NCBI GenBank assembly: GCA_022316685.1
Contig: JAKJHU010000152.1
Span: 434,001 to 498,000, forward strand
Length of the DNA: 64,000 bases
DNA from: Progne subis subis
Lineage: Eukaryota > Chordata > Aves > Passeriformes > Hirundinidae
Reading direction: 5' to 3'
Below, piece after piece: positions 10,534 through 24,353 of this stretch; the first letter of the stretch is position 1; every line of letters starts with the position of its first letter. The notes beneath the pieces were generated by a model that had not been told where the DNA came from, searched no databases, and was given only the letters and a program-made list of their open reading frames with translations. The position numbers and the translations under genes are program-made.

Positions 10534-12867
10534 CAGCACAGGCTCTTGGAGAATGCAAGCGAAGCCACGTGTAAGCAAGAGCGTCTCTCATCAAAAGCTG
10601 AGGGCTCCATCCTCCACCTTCACCCTTTCAGCTGAGGTTTTGGCCTTTTCTATCAGCAGTGTGGAAAGAAACTCACGCTGATAAGGTCAGCAGATGACCT
10701 CAAGATTGCGGGGGCGGAAATCAGCAGGAGGTTTTGCCACGAGTGCTCGGAGCGCAGCAGGGCTGCACCTGCAGCACCAAGAGCTCGCTCCCAAACGCTC
10801 CGGGGTGGTACCCACAAATCCCTGGAATTTAAAAAGTCAGTGTGATCCTGGCACATCACCCCTTCAGGCTTTGCTCTTGCTTCGGGGTGAGCCTCCAGCT
10901 GATGTGTGTGCTCAGGACAGAACCTGTGGAATGTTCCTGGATGATGAGAAGATGGAGAATTTCCTTGTCAGGGGCGCTAAGTATCTTTTCAAAGAGGTGG
11001 CAATGTGTGAGGAGCCTCAGAGATTCCTGACAGGACAGAGATCTGTGGAGAGGATGGGACAGGGGCCAGGCAAACCCTTGTGATGGCAGAGGGGCTCGAG
11101 GCAGATGAGCTGCTGGGACAGCTTGGCCCCCTCACCTTGGTGTGCAGGTTCTGTGCACCAGCAAAACATCCAAGGATCTTCCTCATGCCCCTTCCACAAA
11201 CATATCCAAGGCACGGAGTTCCCAGCTCGTGCCTGGGCGTTAATGGGGCCTGAGCCCCACATGAGGGAGGGTTCCTGTTCTGTCCCGTCCCCATTGTTCC
11301 CTCCACAGTCACAGGCTCAGCTGTATCTTGGCACTTCTCCTTTGCTCCCATCTCACTTCAGATGTTCTTTGTTTGAAGCGAAGTGGGGCAGGGAAGGGAC
11401 ACCCCCCCTGTCCCCCTTCAACATTTCCCATCCCTTCCCTTCAGATCAAGGCCAAAATCTGCCCGAAACTGCCTGATGCTCCGAGTGCTGGGCTTGGAAG
11501 GACCTGGGGAGGCACTTGGGGCAGCTGAAGCCCTGTGGACCTGCTCCAGTTCTGTGGCTAAAGAAGGTTTTGATGGATGCTGAGATGAGGCACCCCAGCA
11601 GAGAAGCCCTGGAGCCCTCCAGAGGTCAACAGGAAGGCCAAAATATCTTGGCCTCGTCGAGAGAGGAACTTGTCTGCAGTCAAAGGAGCACCAGAGAGGA
11701 GCAGGAGAGCAGCAGGAGCTCAGCTCCCTGTGTCCATGGCCTGTAGCTTGCCCAGTCCCTCCTGCCCTGGGAGATTTCCAGCCACAGATTGTAGGGGGCC
11801 ACAAGCAGCTGCAGGGGAAAGACAGCGAGTTACAAACACAAGATAAAATATCAGTGATTCCTGTTGAGGTTTTCCTTCTGCTCTCGTGCACGGTCCCGAT
11901 TAAAGCTCGTATTTTCAGACATTACGATTAAAAATTGCAAAGCACGGGTGAAGCTCTGTGGAGAGCTGTGTGCCAGGCTGACTCACGGGCATCAAGGCAT
12001 CCCCATCTCTGTCCCACATCTCTCCCCAGTCACCCCCACCCACCCACCCTGTCCCCTCTTCCTGGCCCCAGCACAGTCCAAGGCATTCTCTTGCCCGCAG
12101 GTGTTTTTCGGCTCCAGGAAGGGTGGGGCAAAGCTGGTTTAAAAATGACTGATCCGCTCCTGGCAGCTGGGTGGTTGCACTTCCCCGCTTTGGTCTCTTC
12201 TGCTGCACGGCAGCACTTCCCACTTCCCAGTCCCCAGGCTGGCAGGATGCTTCTGGCCCTAGAGGAGCTGAGAAGATCCAGCAAGGCCCCTCTGAGCTGG
12301 GCTGACACCAAACCCTGCAGATCTGACTCTTCCCAGTGCTCAAAAACTCTCCCAGGCACAGCTGTTGTGCCTGGATGCCCTTTCATTTAAATTGGGTGGT
12401 GGTGATGGGGGATCTCTGCAGGAAAAGAGGCTCTGCAGTGCATCTCTGGAAGGCAAACAAGAATTTGAAAGAGCAGCTTTCAGGATTGTCTCCTCTGGAC
12501 CACATTCATGAGTTTAAATGGCAAAGTTTTGCTAGTTTGGTTTGGTTTGGTTTGGTTTTCTTAAGTACCGTTTTTTTGGGGTTTTTTTTAAGAACCTTGC
12601 ATTTCCTCAAGGCAAAAACATTAAACAGAAAGTGTGGGAAAAACGGTAAATCACACCTCAAAACCACCACAGGACACCTCTCTCTTGCTGCCAGCACCCC
12701 TGAGGCTGTGACTGTGGCGCACCAGGCTCATTCTGCCCCGGCCTTTCCTTCCTGGGCTATCGCCCCTCAATCACAACCACGGGCACGTGGGCACCGAGCA
12801 GGCCAGATTAGCACAATCAGCCCCTTGCACATGGTTTCCTGGCTGCTGGGCACAGCTGCCTCCAGGC
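10534..12867. other. Intergenic, no gene recognised
   Basis: No splice-linked coding exons, RNA genes or full mobile elements could be supported. A short TTTGG repeat lies near 12,534-12,558. The last few hundred bases are presumably the upstream control region of the following protease gene. Confidence 0.5.
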
Positions 12868-12874
12868 TATAAAA
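12868..12874 (+). promoter_or_regulatory. TATA box of the first protease gene
   Basis: TATAAAA within GGCTATAAAACC lies 68 bp upstream of the start codon at 12,936, implying transcription from about 12,898. The same 12-mer occurs at the second protease gene. Haematopoietic granule protease genes typically have TATA promoters and short 5' UTRs. Confidence 0.75.
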
Positions 12875-12935
12875 CCGACCGCTGCCCACGGGGAGCTTCC
12901 ACACCTCTGCAGGGGAGCGTCCGGCCGTGCCAGAG

Positions 12936-14472
<1,537 letters not shown>

Positions 14473-15308
14473 CGGCAGTGGCAGCACTTTCTCCAGCTCT
14501 GGTGTGGCCCTGGAGACTGCAACAGCTTCGTTCCTGCCCCTGCTGGAGGCTCAGCTCCCTCCCTTCTCCTCGGGAACCCAAGTGACTGGATCAGTGCACT
14601 TGAGATTCCCCTTCCTTCTGTTCCGAGGCTGCCGCCTGTCCCATTCCCTGCCCATCTCAGGGCTGTGTTAAATCACCCGGGCAGAAGCAGAGACAGCCTC
14701 AGATGGCACGGAAAGATGGCACAACAGACCCCACTTCCTTCAGAGATAACCCTGTTCCTGCTTGAACCTTGCTGCACTTAAAGCACCCACAGTAAACTCG
14801 GAGCTGCATCTCCCAGCCTGTGTCGTCTTTCTTGTGGCCCTGCCACGGGGTGCAGGAGGGAGGGTCTGAGGCTGTGAGGGGCTGCTGGCACAGCAGCAAT
14901 CACAGCTCTGCCCCCTGAGTCACTGGCAGGCTCAGAAACAGGAGGCATGGTTGTTTGCTGGGGTCACGGGGGGGGACGAGCGCGCTGCGAGGAGAAAAAC
15001 TGCGCAGGTAGAAACGTTCTGGGAAAAACGATGGGCACAGAGTCCCTTCAGCAACTTCAGCATCGTTGTCACCCTCCTGGGAGCACAGGCAGCAAGGGTG
15101 TGGGACATCAGCACGGCCAGGGCCCCAAAGCTGTCATTCTGTGCAGAGTGAAGCTGTTCCCTGTGAAGTGTTGCACCTGGGACACCGGCACCAGCCTTGT
15201 GTTCCCAGCTGTCTGAGCTGCGTGGAGAGAGCTGCACTGCTTGTGGACTGTGCCCTTGGGCGTGGGCAGGTGGCTGTTCAGACACTGCTCAGGATCCTGG
15301 AGGGGAGG

Positions 15309-15480
15309 CACACCCCAGGGCTGGCACACCCCAGGGCTGGCACACACCCCAGGGCTGGCACACCCCAGGGCTGGCACACCCCAGGGCTGGCACACACCCC
15401 AGGGCTGGCACACCTCAGGGCTGGCACACACCCCAGGGCTGGCACACCCCAGGGCTGGCACACCCCAGGGCTGGCACACG
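15309..15480 (+). repeat. 16-18 bp minisatellite, about 10 units
   Basis: The unit CACACCCCAGGGCTGG (16 bp) alternates with an 18 bp form carrying an extra CA. There are ten GGGCTGG cores with little divergence. It lies between the two protease genes. Confidence 0.93.
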
Positions 15481-16565
15481 CCCGCTGCTCCAGGCTTCTC
15501 CTGTCTCCAGCAGCCTCAGCCCATCCCCGCTTTTGCACCGGGGCCTGGGTAGAAGCACAGAAAGGATTGAACTGGCAGGGTTGGTGAAGGACCTGGGTTC
15601 ACAGAAGTGCCTGACCCCAAGCCACTTCCTCCTTTCACCCCATGACAGGCGCAGGGGGCCCGGCTGGGTCCCTGGAGAAGGCAAGGACGAGTCCTGGGCC
15701 TGCTTGGCACATCCTTGTCCCCCTGAGTGTTCTAGGGGTAGCCCAGACCTCTCCCCTCAGCTGGATGATGCCCAAGGACAAATTCTTCACACAAAGGATG
15801 CTCGAGTGCTGTTTTCAGACATTGGAGCCTGAATTTCCTCCCGTGGCCTGCACCAGGCTGCTCTCTGAGCTCTCATCTCCTTCATTCCAGTCCGATTCTG
15901 GCATCTCTCGTGTCTAGAGAGAGCCAGGAGTTCCCTGGGGGACAGAGATGACGCTCTGGTAAACGAGCGAGTGCAGAACTCCCTGGCAGGGGGTGAGGGA
16001 CGTCCGTGATGTCAGGAGGAGACGGAGTCGGTTTGCGGTGGGAAAAACCAGTGGGGAATTTTAAACGTACGAAAGCTCTCTGCAGCCCAGGGGAAGGGGT
16101 GCTTGCCCTGCTCTCGTGGCCTTTCCCAGTGTCCCACTGGTCACCCCCATCAGAGGGAGGAGGTTGCCACAGCCCAGCCTGGATTTCTGCTCGTAAATCC
16201 TTCACGTTCTTACCTGGGATGAAGGGAAACTGCGTCACCTCTGCCTCCAGCACCCAGGCTGCCCTGAGAAGGGTCCATGTTTGGGCTTCTGCTCACAGCT
16301 GCTATCAGCACAGAAATCTGCAAGTGAACAGGCTGCAGCTGCTTATCTGTGCATTATGAATCTTTGTCACGTCAGTGTTTTCCTTGAAGCTCCAGCTGCT
16401 GCAGGCTTTGCACGAGAGTGGCAACTTGTAGCTGAAAAATGGGGTTTACCCAGTGGCACTGGAGGCAGAGAGGAAAGCAGATTTACTGGCAGCGAGGGCA
16501 GCAAGGAAGCATCGGCCCCGTTTCGTCACAGCCGAACGGTGAACACTCGGATTTTGCTCTTACTG

Positions 16566-16790
16566 TAAAAACCCGGAATGGTTTGGGTTGGAAGGACGCT
16601 TAGGGATCATCTCATTCCTTCTCTGCCATGGCAGGGACACCTCCCACTGTCCCAGGCTGCTCCCAGCCCTGTCCAGCCTGGCCTTGGGCACTGCCAGGGA
16701 TCCAGGGGCAGCCACAGCTGCTCTGGGCACCCTGGGCCAGGGCCTCACTGCCCTCCCCGGAGAGGATTTCTTCCCAGTGTCATCAGTGCC
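16566..16790 (-). mobile_element. CR1 LINE fragment, 3' end
   Basis: The plus strand shows the reverse complement of a CR1 3' region: GGAATGGTTTGGGTTGGAAG, then CATCTCATTCC, GCCATGGCAGGGACACCTCC, CAGCCTGGCCTTGGGCACTG and GAGGATTTCTTCCCAGTGTC, in the usual order. The copy is 5'-truncated, about 225 bp, and moderately diverged. Confidence 0.85.
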
Positions 16791-17234
16791 ATGTTATAAA
16801 CACACTCATGGCAAATTTGCTCCATCAGCCAAGAGCGCAGCTGCCGAGGGAGAGCAGCAGGGTCCTCACCAGGCACTGCACGGTCTTTGGAACTGATGCA
16901 GCAGGTGAAAGAAATCTTGTTCATGTAGGGCTCGTGATAAAAATCAAGTGGGTTTGCAGAGAATAGAAGCTGCGAGGGAAGACCTCACTGGAAGTCAAAG
17001 AGGTGAGCGAGGGAACGTTGCCCACAGCTTCCAAAACAAATACAAAGCTCTAAAATTGGCTCTGGGTTTAGAAGGACGTCAGATCCCTCAGATCAGACCC
17101 GTGATGGAGGTGGGTTGGATGCCCAAGGCCAAGACTGGCTGAATTCCCCTCTCACTTTGCTGATGCATGCAACTTGTGGAGAGATTCTTCAGATGAGTCT
17201 GACTTCTGTGGTTTCCTGGAGTCTGGTCTCCGGC

Positions 17235-17241
17235 TATAAAA
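17235..17241 (+). promoter_or_regulatory. TATA box of the second protease-like gene
   Basis: TATAAAA in the context GGCTATAAAACC, identical over 12 bp to the promoter of the upstream protease, lies 81 bp before the ATG. This suggests promoter and gene were duplicated together and that the gene is still transcribed. Confidence 0.7.
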
Positions 17242-17315
17242 CCTTGCTGGGAGCAGGACGAGACCCCAGAGGCAGCCCCACCTCAGAGGGACCTGCTGAA
17301 GCCCAGAAGGCCGTG

Positions 17316-20133
17316 ATGGAGCCCCTGCTGCCCCTCCTGCTGCCCCTCCTGCTGGGGATGTGCCCCCCAGTCTGCACCAGTAAGTAGACAGCGTTGGGGA
17401 AGGGTGAATCTCCAAACCCCTTGTCCTCATCCCCATCCTGGGGGTTTTTCTCATCTTCTTTCTGTTGTTGGAGTCAGGATTAGATGCTCGGGAGACGCAG
17501 TTCGTGTGCGGACTCGGGTGTTTATTAATTCTTATCTATAGTACAGGCTCACAAGTTGTGAGTTCTAGCTAACAAGGTGAAAAATGGCTCTGTCTCTAAC
17601 TTTTTCCATGGTCTTTTAAGCATAAATTGTCCAATTATGAAATGACTCTTAGATTATTTGTACTTTTAACCCAATAACCGAACACCCGCGGTCCGCAATG
17701 TGGATTTTTCTATCCAATTACAAACTACCCAAACCCATGAAGAAGAAGGAAGAAGGTGAAAAAGAAGGACTCACCCTCTGCCCTAAATCCCCCATCTTGC
17801 TTTATATATACATCACTGTAGACTAAACCCTTAAATTCTAATTTTTCCACCCTGTGATATCACACCCTTCTATAAAACTCCCACAATCCCGGCGCTGTCA
17901 CTCAATTTCGGAAGCGTTTCCCAAGTCCTCAGGTCAAACGCAGTGTTTCCTTGGGAGAGGATCAATCCCTGTCAGCACAGAAAGCCTGAAATCCTCAGTG
18001 CTCGCAATATAATCCTTGCAGGTCACGCCTGGACGTGGAGGGAGAGAGGAGGAGAAGCCAAGGCGGCACCCCCCAGCCCCTACGTGGCCTTTCTGCAGGG
18101 GAAGGACAACCACACCTGCGGGGGCTTCCTGGTGGCCCCCTCCTGGGTGATGACAGCGGCTCAGTGCCTCGTGTGAGTCTTTGGAGCAGCCAGGAGCTGC
18201 TCCTCCACCACCTGGGGAACGTTTCCTGTGGGGAGGTCTCACAGCTGGGGTCACTCCAGCCGTGCCCAGGCTCTTTCCCTGGCGGGCAGCGCCCGGCTCG
18301 GGACAGCTCTGAGCCCCATCTCCCTCCCCAGCCCACCCTCAGATTTTTACCCTGATTTTTTTCTCCCCCCCTCCATGATCTGTTTTATTTTTCCCAGATG
18401 CCGACGGTGGGAGGTCAGAGGGGTTTCTCCCCTTGTTGGCACTGAGCTGCTGTCAGGCTTTGTCCTTTCTGCCACCAGCTTGTTTGCTGGCAGAATGATT
18501 TCCCAGGAGCCAGGTGCTTGCCCAGCCCTTTTCCGTCCCTCCAGCTGGGGTGTGGATGGGCAGGAGAACTTTTCCAGATGTGCACAGCTCCCACACACCT
18601 CAGGGCTGACAGCTCTGCCCTGGTGCCCGTGACAGGCTCAGGGCCAGCCCCAACCTGGGCAGCAGAAGGGACCCAGGAGCCTGGAGCTTCACCTGGGAGA
18701 TTGGCAGGGACTCCTGCACACACCCAAGGGCCTTTCCAGTTTTCCTGAGGCAGGTTATGTAGAGGATAGAAAAGTCTCCTGATTTAGAAATGCCTGGAAT
18801 TTCATGGGCCTGTGAAGCCCAGAACAAGAGAGCAGCAGAATTGGACCAAATGTGCCCAGCTTGAGCTCTGGAGATAAAGGAGCCCTTTCAGAGCTCTGGT
18901 GTGTCGGGTGGGAGCTTGCTCTGCCTCCTGGCTGGGCAGATTCACTGGCAGAGCTCCCTGCTCCCACCATTCCTCCTCCAAAGCTCCTGTATAATATATT
19001 CTGTGTCTGGGGAATGTATGTACACCGTGTCTGTGTCACTGGACACTCCTGGCCGTGCCCCTGGCAGATGAGCCTCAGTGTCCCCAGGCAAGACAGGGAC
19101 GAGCTGGTGACGCCCACCCTGCTTGATTCCACCAGCCACAAACCTCTGACTGTCATCCTGGGAGCCCACACACCCCGAAGGAGAGAGGAGAGCCGGCAAA
19201 CCTTCCAGGTCAAGGAGTACCACTGCCACCCAGACTTCACAAGCCCTAAGAAGGGAAAAGACATCCTCCTGCTGAAGGTAACCCGGAGCACCCGCCTGGG
19301 CCTGGTGTGCAGGGCTGAGCTGAAGGGGATCCCAGGCCAAAGGCTCACCTCTGTGTTCTCTGTCCCCTCGCCCAGCTGAACGGCAACGCCACCAGCAACG
19401 GCCACGTCCGGCCCATTTCCTGGGAGAAATCCAAAGTTCGTGGTGGCACCGAGTGCTACGGGCCGGCCGCTGTCACCATCATCAAACAAAGGGACTGCCT
19501 CAACCACTACCCAGGGCTCGCTGACAGCTTGGTTTGTGGCCGCAGCAGATCCTCCGGGCTACCTGAAAAGGTCGGTGTCTGGCTAGGGAGGAGGAGGAGG
19601 AGGCTGCAGGGGAGGTTTTAGCCAAGGCCAAAGCACTGGGGAGAAGAGGATCCTCATTTTCCCACGGCACAGGAGCCTGGGAGTCGGCAGCAGCACAGGG
19701 GGACGAGGGCTCGGCCAGAGGGGATCACCCTGAATCTCGTTGTTGGTCCGAGTGTGTTTTGTATCTGGAGGCAGCAGAGGGGCAGAAATGAAGCTTCAGT
19801 TTTCCCCCAGCCGGCTCCCAAACGAAGCTGCCACCAGAGCCCCTTGTGGAGGCAGAGTTATCCCACCCACTGCCAGCCCAGGCTCCTGCTGGGGAAATCC
19901 TGTGCTGGTGTTTGCAGCCTCCCTGTTCCCTGCGAGGGCACAGCTCCCCTGGAGCTCCCGTAACCCGGCGCTGATCTCTCTCCTCCTTCTCACAGGGCCG
20001 TGCTGGGGATCCTCTGGTCTGCAACAACAAAGCCTACGGCATCTTCTCCTACAGGCACAGCAACTGGCCTGGGTTCTACACACACATTGCTCCTTACCTG
20101 CCCTGGATCAACAGCGTCATGAAGTCAGCGTGA
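17316..20133 (+). CDS. Inactive serine protease homologue (azurocidin-like pseudoenzyme)
   Basis: A 229-aa member of the same family that cannot be a conventional protease. Exons: 17316-17379, 18022-18172, 19136-19277, 19376-19570, 19996-20133. Exon 1 length and the phases match the neighbour. A Leu-rich signal peptide is present. Changes: IVGG becomes ERGG (residues 29-32); catalytic His becomes Gln69 (TAAQC); Asp102 remains (Asp114 in KDILLLK); Asp194-Ser195 becomes Arg186-Ala187 in GRAGDPL; the segment between Cys136 and Cys168 is 16 residues shorter and lacks AGWG. All six structural cysteines remain, with an extra one in EYHCHPD, and there are two sequons (NHT, NAT). The frame and splice sites are intact, so a binding or antimicrobial role like mammalian azurocidin (also dead at His57 and Ser195) is plausible but inferred. 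A young pseudogene cannot be excluded. Confidence 0.8.
17466..17885 (-). mobile_element. Probable solo LTR of an endogenous retrovirus, in intron 1 of the protease-like gene
   Basis: Read on the minus strand, the segment begins TGTGGGAGTTTTATAGAAGG and ends CTAATCCTGACTCCAACA, giving TG...CA termini. A TATATATAAAG box lies about 80 bp in (plus 17,801-17,810), and AATAAA (plus 17,521-17,526) lies about 60 bp before the end. It is AT-rich against GC-rich surroundings. No internal retroviral coding sequence and no clear target-site duplication were found. Orientation is antisense to the host gene. Confidence 0.55.
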
Positions 20134-20671
20134 CCCTGCTCCCCCTGCAGCTGCTGCCCTGGGGACCTCACCCCCCAGAGCCCCGTCCTCACCGCCTTTC
20201 TTTTCTTTTCTCCCTGGGAAACGTCTTCCACTGGTCCTCGTGGATGTGGCAGGGACTTCTCTGTGGCCAAGCTGGCTCTGTCCGTGCTGGGGCTGGCACA
20301 GAGGTTGTGCCTTGGCTGTGGTTTTGTCCCCTGGGCACCCTGGGGGGTGCCTGCACTCCTTCACTGCTGCCCTGAGTCGGCCCTTTGTGGCTCCAGCTCC
20401 GGAGAGGACGCAGCAGGACAGCCCTAGAGAGGTGCCAGTGGCTGAAGGAATGTCTGCAACCCTCAGGGGGAGGCTGCAGCGAGATCAGAGGGATCCAAAG
20501 AGCAGCCTCCTCCCCGTCTGTCATTTGTGACACTGCATGTCTGGGTGTCCTTTGCCCAAGCTCCCAGGAGGACACTTCCAGTTCCTGCTTCACTCCTGCT
20601 GCACCTCTGAACCCTGCTGCCTCCTTTCTCCCCTCTTGTGTAGCTCCAGTGTTGTAAGAACTCATAAAAGC

Positions 20672-20677
20672 AATAAA
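20672..20677 (+). terminator. Poly(A) signal AATAAA of the protease-like gene
   Basis: AATAAA in AAAAGCAATAAATCTC, 539 bp after the stop codon at 20,133. A normal poly(A) signal supports this being a transcribed gene. Confidence 0.6.
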
Positions 20678-23600
20678 TCTCATCAGCATCTGAAAGCCTT
20701 TTTTTCCTGGTGCCATTTGGATTTCTCTGGGCCACTGGCTCCAGTCCTGAACAGCTCAGGAGAGAGCTACAGCTCAAAGGGCTGAACCCCAAGCTGGAAG
20801 TTTCTACTCAAACCAATTTTCCTCCATTTTCTGTGCAATCTAAACCTCCAGAATAGATTTCCAGTGTGGATTTTCAGGGGCTCTCCTCACTCCTTCCAGG
20901 GATCTCCAAACTGGTACTTTGGGGAATTTCCTCACTCCATCACATCCTCTCCCCAACGGGCCCCTCTCAATTCTACCCCATCCCACCTCTGGCTGCCATT
21001 CCACACAAAACCAGCATCTCTCCCCCAGTGCACCTCTGTCACTCACAGGTATTCATCGAGGCACACTGAGCCATCTTTTTAGTGAAGCTGGCAGCAGAGA
21101 GAGGAACCACACAGTCCCACCAGGGCCTGACAGTCTGTAAATATTTTATTTCTACGTGTCGTGGTTTAAGACATAAAAATAAACCCCCACCTCCTCTACA
21201 ACAAAGCTTAAAAATATTGCAACCTGAGGAAATTAAGCTGGGGATTTGGCAAGAGACTCAGCAAGAGGAGCTCAAACACTTCCGTCAGATGTTTAGGATC
21301 TCATTGACAAAAACACATTTCTAGGGAGTGTTTGCCTTTCCTTATGCTCACCTCTGCCCAAAGGTGACTTGTCAGGGGCCATTCCAACATCTGTGGCAGC
21401 ACTGGATACGAAACACAAGGCCAAAGATGTGAAGACTCCAAATATTTTCCAAACCTTATAATTCAAAATGTCTAAAAGTCCCCAGGTCACTCACCTAAGA
21501 AAAGCTGCAGCTGAGCAGAGCTATCAGTGGTTTTTGCTGTGGGTGATGTTGCACAAGGAAAGCACCTCTAGCACATTTCTGCTGAGTTTTCCATGCCCAG
21601 AGTGCCCTCTTTGGGTTGGCAACAGGGTGTGTTCTTCAAGGTTCTGTCTCTAAACAGCTCCCAAACCGATCCAAAAAAACTTCACCTCTTGCAGTCTGGA
21701 AGTAAATCCATGGCTGAGCTGAGGAGAGGCTCCTCTTCCCCCCAGGGTTCTTTATGTGGTTTAATCTGCTCTGAATCAAGGGTTGCAAAGCTGACACTGG
21801 GCAGAGATTTCTTTTCTACTGAGGCTGCCAAGTCCTGCCCAGATTTTCCCAGTCCTCATCCTGCATCTCTGTGCAAAGAGCCTGTCACCTCTTGGAGAGC
21901 CAGAGACTGAAGGCCTGAGTCACTGGGAGGGAGGATGGGAACCAGCAGAGCAGGAGAGACCTGTCTGTGGGGAAAACACCATTTAAATCCATGGCCAGGA
22001 GCTACAGATACTCACCTGAGATGGAGGGAGGAGCAGCTCCAGGAGGAGTGAACAGGAGCAGCTGAGGACAAACGACAGCACTTGGCCAGGGGCAAAGAAC
22101 AGCCCTGAGCAGCAGCTGAGCCACATCCTCACCCAGCTCAGCACAGGAGCTTCACACAGCCCAAACGTGGAGTCTTTGTCACACAGCCCAGCATGGCAGC
22201 CACAAAAACTCCTCCAAAGCCATGAGTTCTCCACCCACGGCGGTGGAGATGCTACAAAAATTGCTTGTGGAGGCTTAACTTCCTGGTCAGGCTGTGTGGC
22301 AGGAGATAAAGCTGCTCGAGGACATTTATACCAAGCTGGTATCACTGGGAGAGCCCACAGGAAACAGCTTGGGTTAGAAAAGCCTTGGCTGAGCCCAGGG
22401 CTCAAGAAGCTCTCGACAGAAATGTTCCAACATCAGCTGCCATTCCACAGGCCAAGCTGGTCCTGAGCAGCTTCAGAGTCCCGTGTGGGATCAGGATAAT
22501 GCAGGGGAGAAACCTGAAGGAGAGGAGGGAGGCTTTATGCTCCTGCTTTGTAAATTCCACATGACATTTTACTCATGCTGGACAGATTCTTCCCTCTCTT
22601 CCCAAGAGGGCAAAGGGAAGGCTGAAAGGAAAGAGCTTCCTCCTGCTGCGAGGGAGGATGATGGCTGTCCTAGGACAAGGCAAATCCCAAATTCTCTCTT
22701 TGCCCTTTTCTTGTACACGGGACCTTTTTTTAATATGAAAAATATGAAAATTGATTTCCTTCATGTCCGGTTTACCACATGCGCACAGCCCCAAGGACCT
22801 GCTTTGGTGTTGGCAGGGATGTCCAGCGGCCAGGTTTCAAGGGATTTGCAGCAGTGCCACAGTCCCTGGGCCAGCTCACCTTATCAGGACACTCCCCTGG
22901 CCCACAGCCCAGCTCTGGCAGCCTCTTTCACCGAGTCCCTCCCTCTGGAGCCGGCTGCAGGCCAAAGGAATTATCCAGGTGGCCTCAGGACACAGCCTGC
23001 CACGTTCCCAAGACCTCTCCTCGCAGGATGGGCACAGGAGGATCGGAGGAACCGAGGCCTTCTGGCCCCAGCTGAGGAGCTGGAGGCGAGGAGGAGCTCT
23101 GTGCTGCTGGGAACACTTTATCCAGCCTGGGCTGGAGTGGTCCTTGGGAAAGCAGCAACTGTGAGCCTGCTGCATGGGCTGTTCCTTCAGCTGCTGCCAG
23201 CAGCTGCCTCCTTCCCTGGGCTGCTCCAACCTCTGCTGCCACGCTCCAGGGACAGCCCCACACACACCTGGAGCCTGCAAAAGGCCGAGACACCAGGCCC
23301 TCCCAGCCAGCTGGAAATACTGGGCGTTAAAGGCTTCATCTTTTTCCTTGAAAAGCCTCAACTTTGGTTTATTTGGTTTATTTAAACAGAGGGTGTTTGG
23401 CTCTTTGCGAAGAACAGCGCAACACGTGACGCCCACGGCGCCGGGGACGCGAACGGGGAGCGCTGACACCGCTCCACAGCTGGTGAGGGGACAGAGCCAC
23501 GGAGAACAGCAACAAAAACTCACCCACAACCAGAAAAGTGATAATTTAAGCCCTTGCCAGCACTCAGGCCGCTGTAGCCTTGCTGGTGGGAGCCAACAAA

Positions 23601-24164
23601 ATGTTTCAGCTGCGCAGGAGCTGCAGCTTCACCTGTGCTAAGTGACCTTGAAGGGAGCAGAACATCCTCGGCTGCAGCTTCCTGAAAACACAGGAAACCT
23701 TTGCATAGAGGAAATTGGCCATCTCTGCCCACTCCCAGCTGATTTAATGCAACATTCCTGGAGAATGAGCCCAGAGAAAAGGAATTAAGCTCTATAAACT
23801 CCATCTCAGGAAATGGCTTTGTGGAAGTTTTCACAGTCATCCAGCCCCTGACTCCTTAAGGGATGATTTTAAAGCCGTTTCATATTTCAGTCCACTTTTC
23901 TAACAGACAAAACTGGAAGCAGTTCTGGTCCCACCAACATTCCTGCTATTGGCAACAGATATCCTGCTTGGAATTGTGCCTGCAATGGGCTGACACCGCA
24001 GCAAGAAGCAGCAGCAAACACCAAGAGCTACTCCAAAATCCTGGAAAACTTCAAATCAAGATGCCACCATCGCATCCCTGCACCTTAAACCCCCAGTCAG
24101 ACACTGCTCACACTTCAGAATCATCGGTAGAGTGCATTATATATAATTATGGCGGATTAAACCT
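20678..24164. other. Intergenic between the protease pair and GNA11, no gene recognised
   Basis: Checked for G-protein alpha exons, because GNA15 lies in this interval in mammals; none of the conserved blocks ([26 protein letters not shown]) was seen. No convincing exons of another gene were found. A stretch near 21,155-21,330 has LTR-like sequence but is too diverged to call. Confidence 0.55.
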
Positions 24165-24353
24165 TTTATTTACCAAAACATGCTTTGTTTCTATGCCTCA
24201 GAGTCCTGATTTTCTGACAGGAGGCAGAGCTGCAGGTCCCACGGGGTACCAGGGAGGAGGAGGAGAGGGGAGGACAGGAGAGAAGAAACACACACACAAC
24301 CACCACGGCTTTTAGGAACAAAATTTATTCCAATTTCAAACAGAGAGTTTATT
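24165..24353 (-). terminator. GNA11: Cluster of three AATAAA signals at the GNA11 3' end
   Basis: TTTATT on the plus strand at 24,165-24,170, 24,324-24,329 and 24,348-24,353 gives AATAAA on the minus strand. They mark the probable distal end of a GNA11 3' UTR of about 4.2 kb. The whole interval up to the stop codon is AT-richer than its surroundings, as long 3' UTRs often are. Confidence 0.55.

Noticed and set aside
9122..10594. Several open frames of 100-270 codons on the minus strand (Met-Gly-Ser-Met repeats)
   Set aside because: They are produced by the 28-29/57 bp minisatellite. All three frames stay open with the same repeat peptide and there are no gene-like flanks.
17316..20133. Calling the second protease-like gene a pseudogene outright
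   Set aside because: No frameshift, stop or broken splice site was found in five exons and all core cysteines are kept, so an expressed pseudoenzyme is the better first reading.
21155..21330. LTR-like stretch beginning near TGTCGTGGTTTAAGACAT
   Set aside because: Resembles the start of some avian LTRs, but no matching end, internal signals or target duplication could be found.
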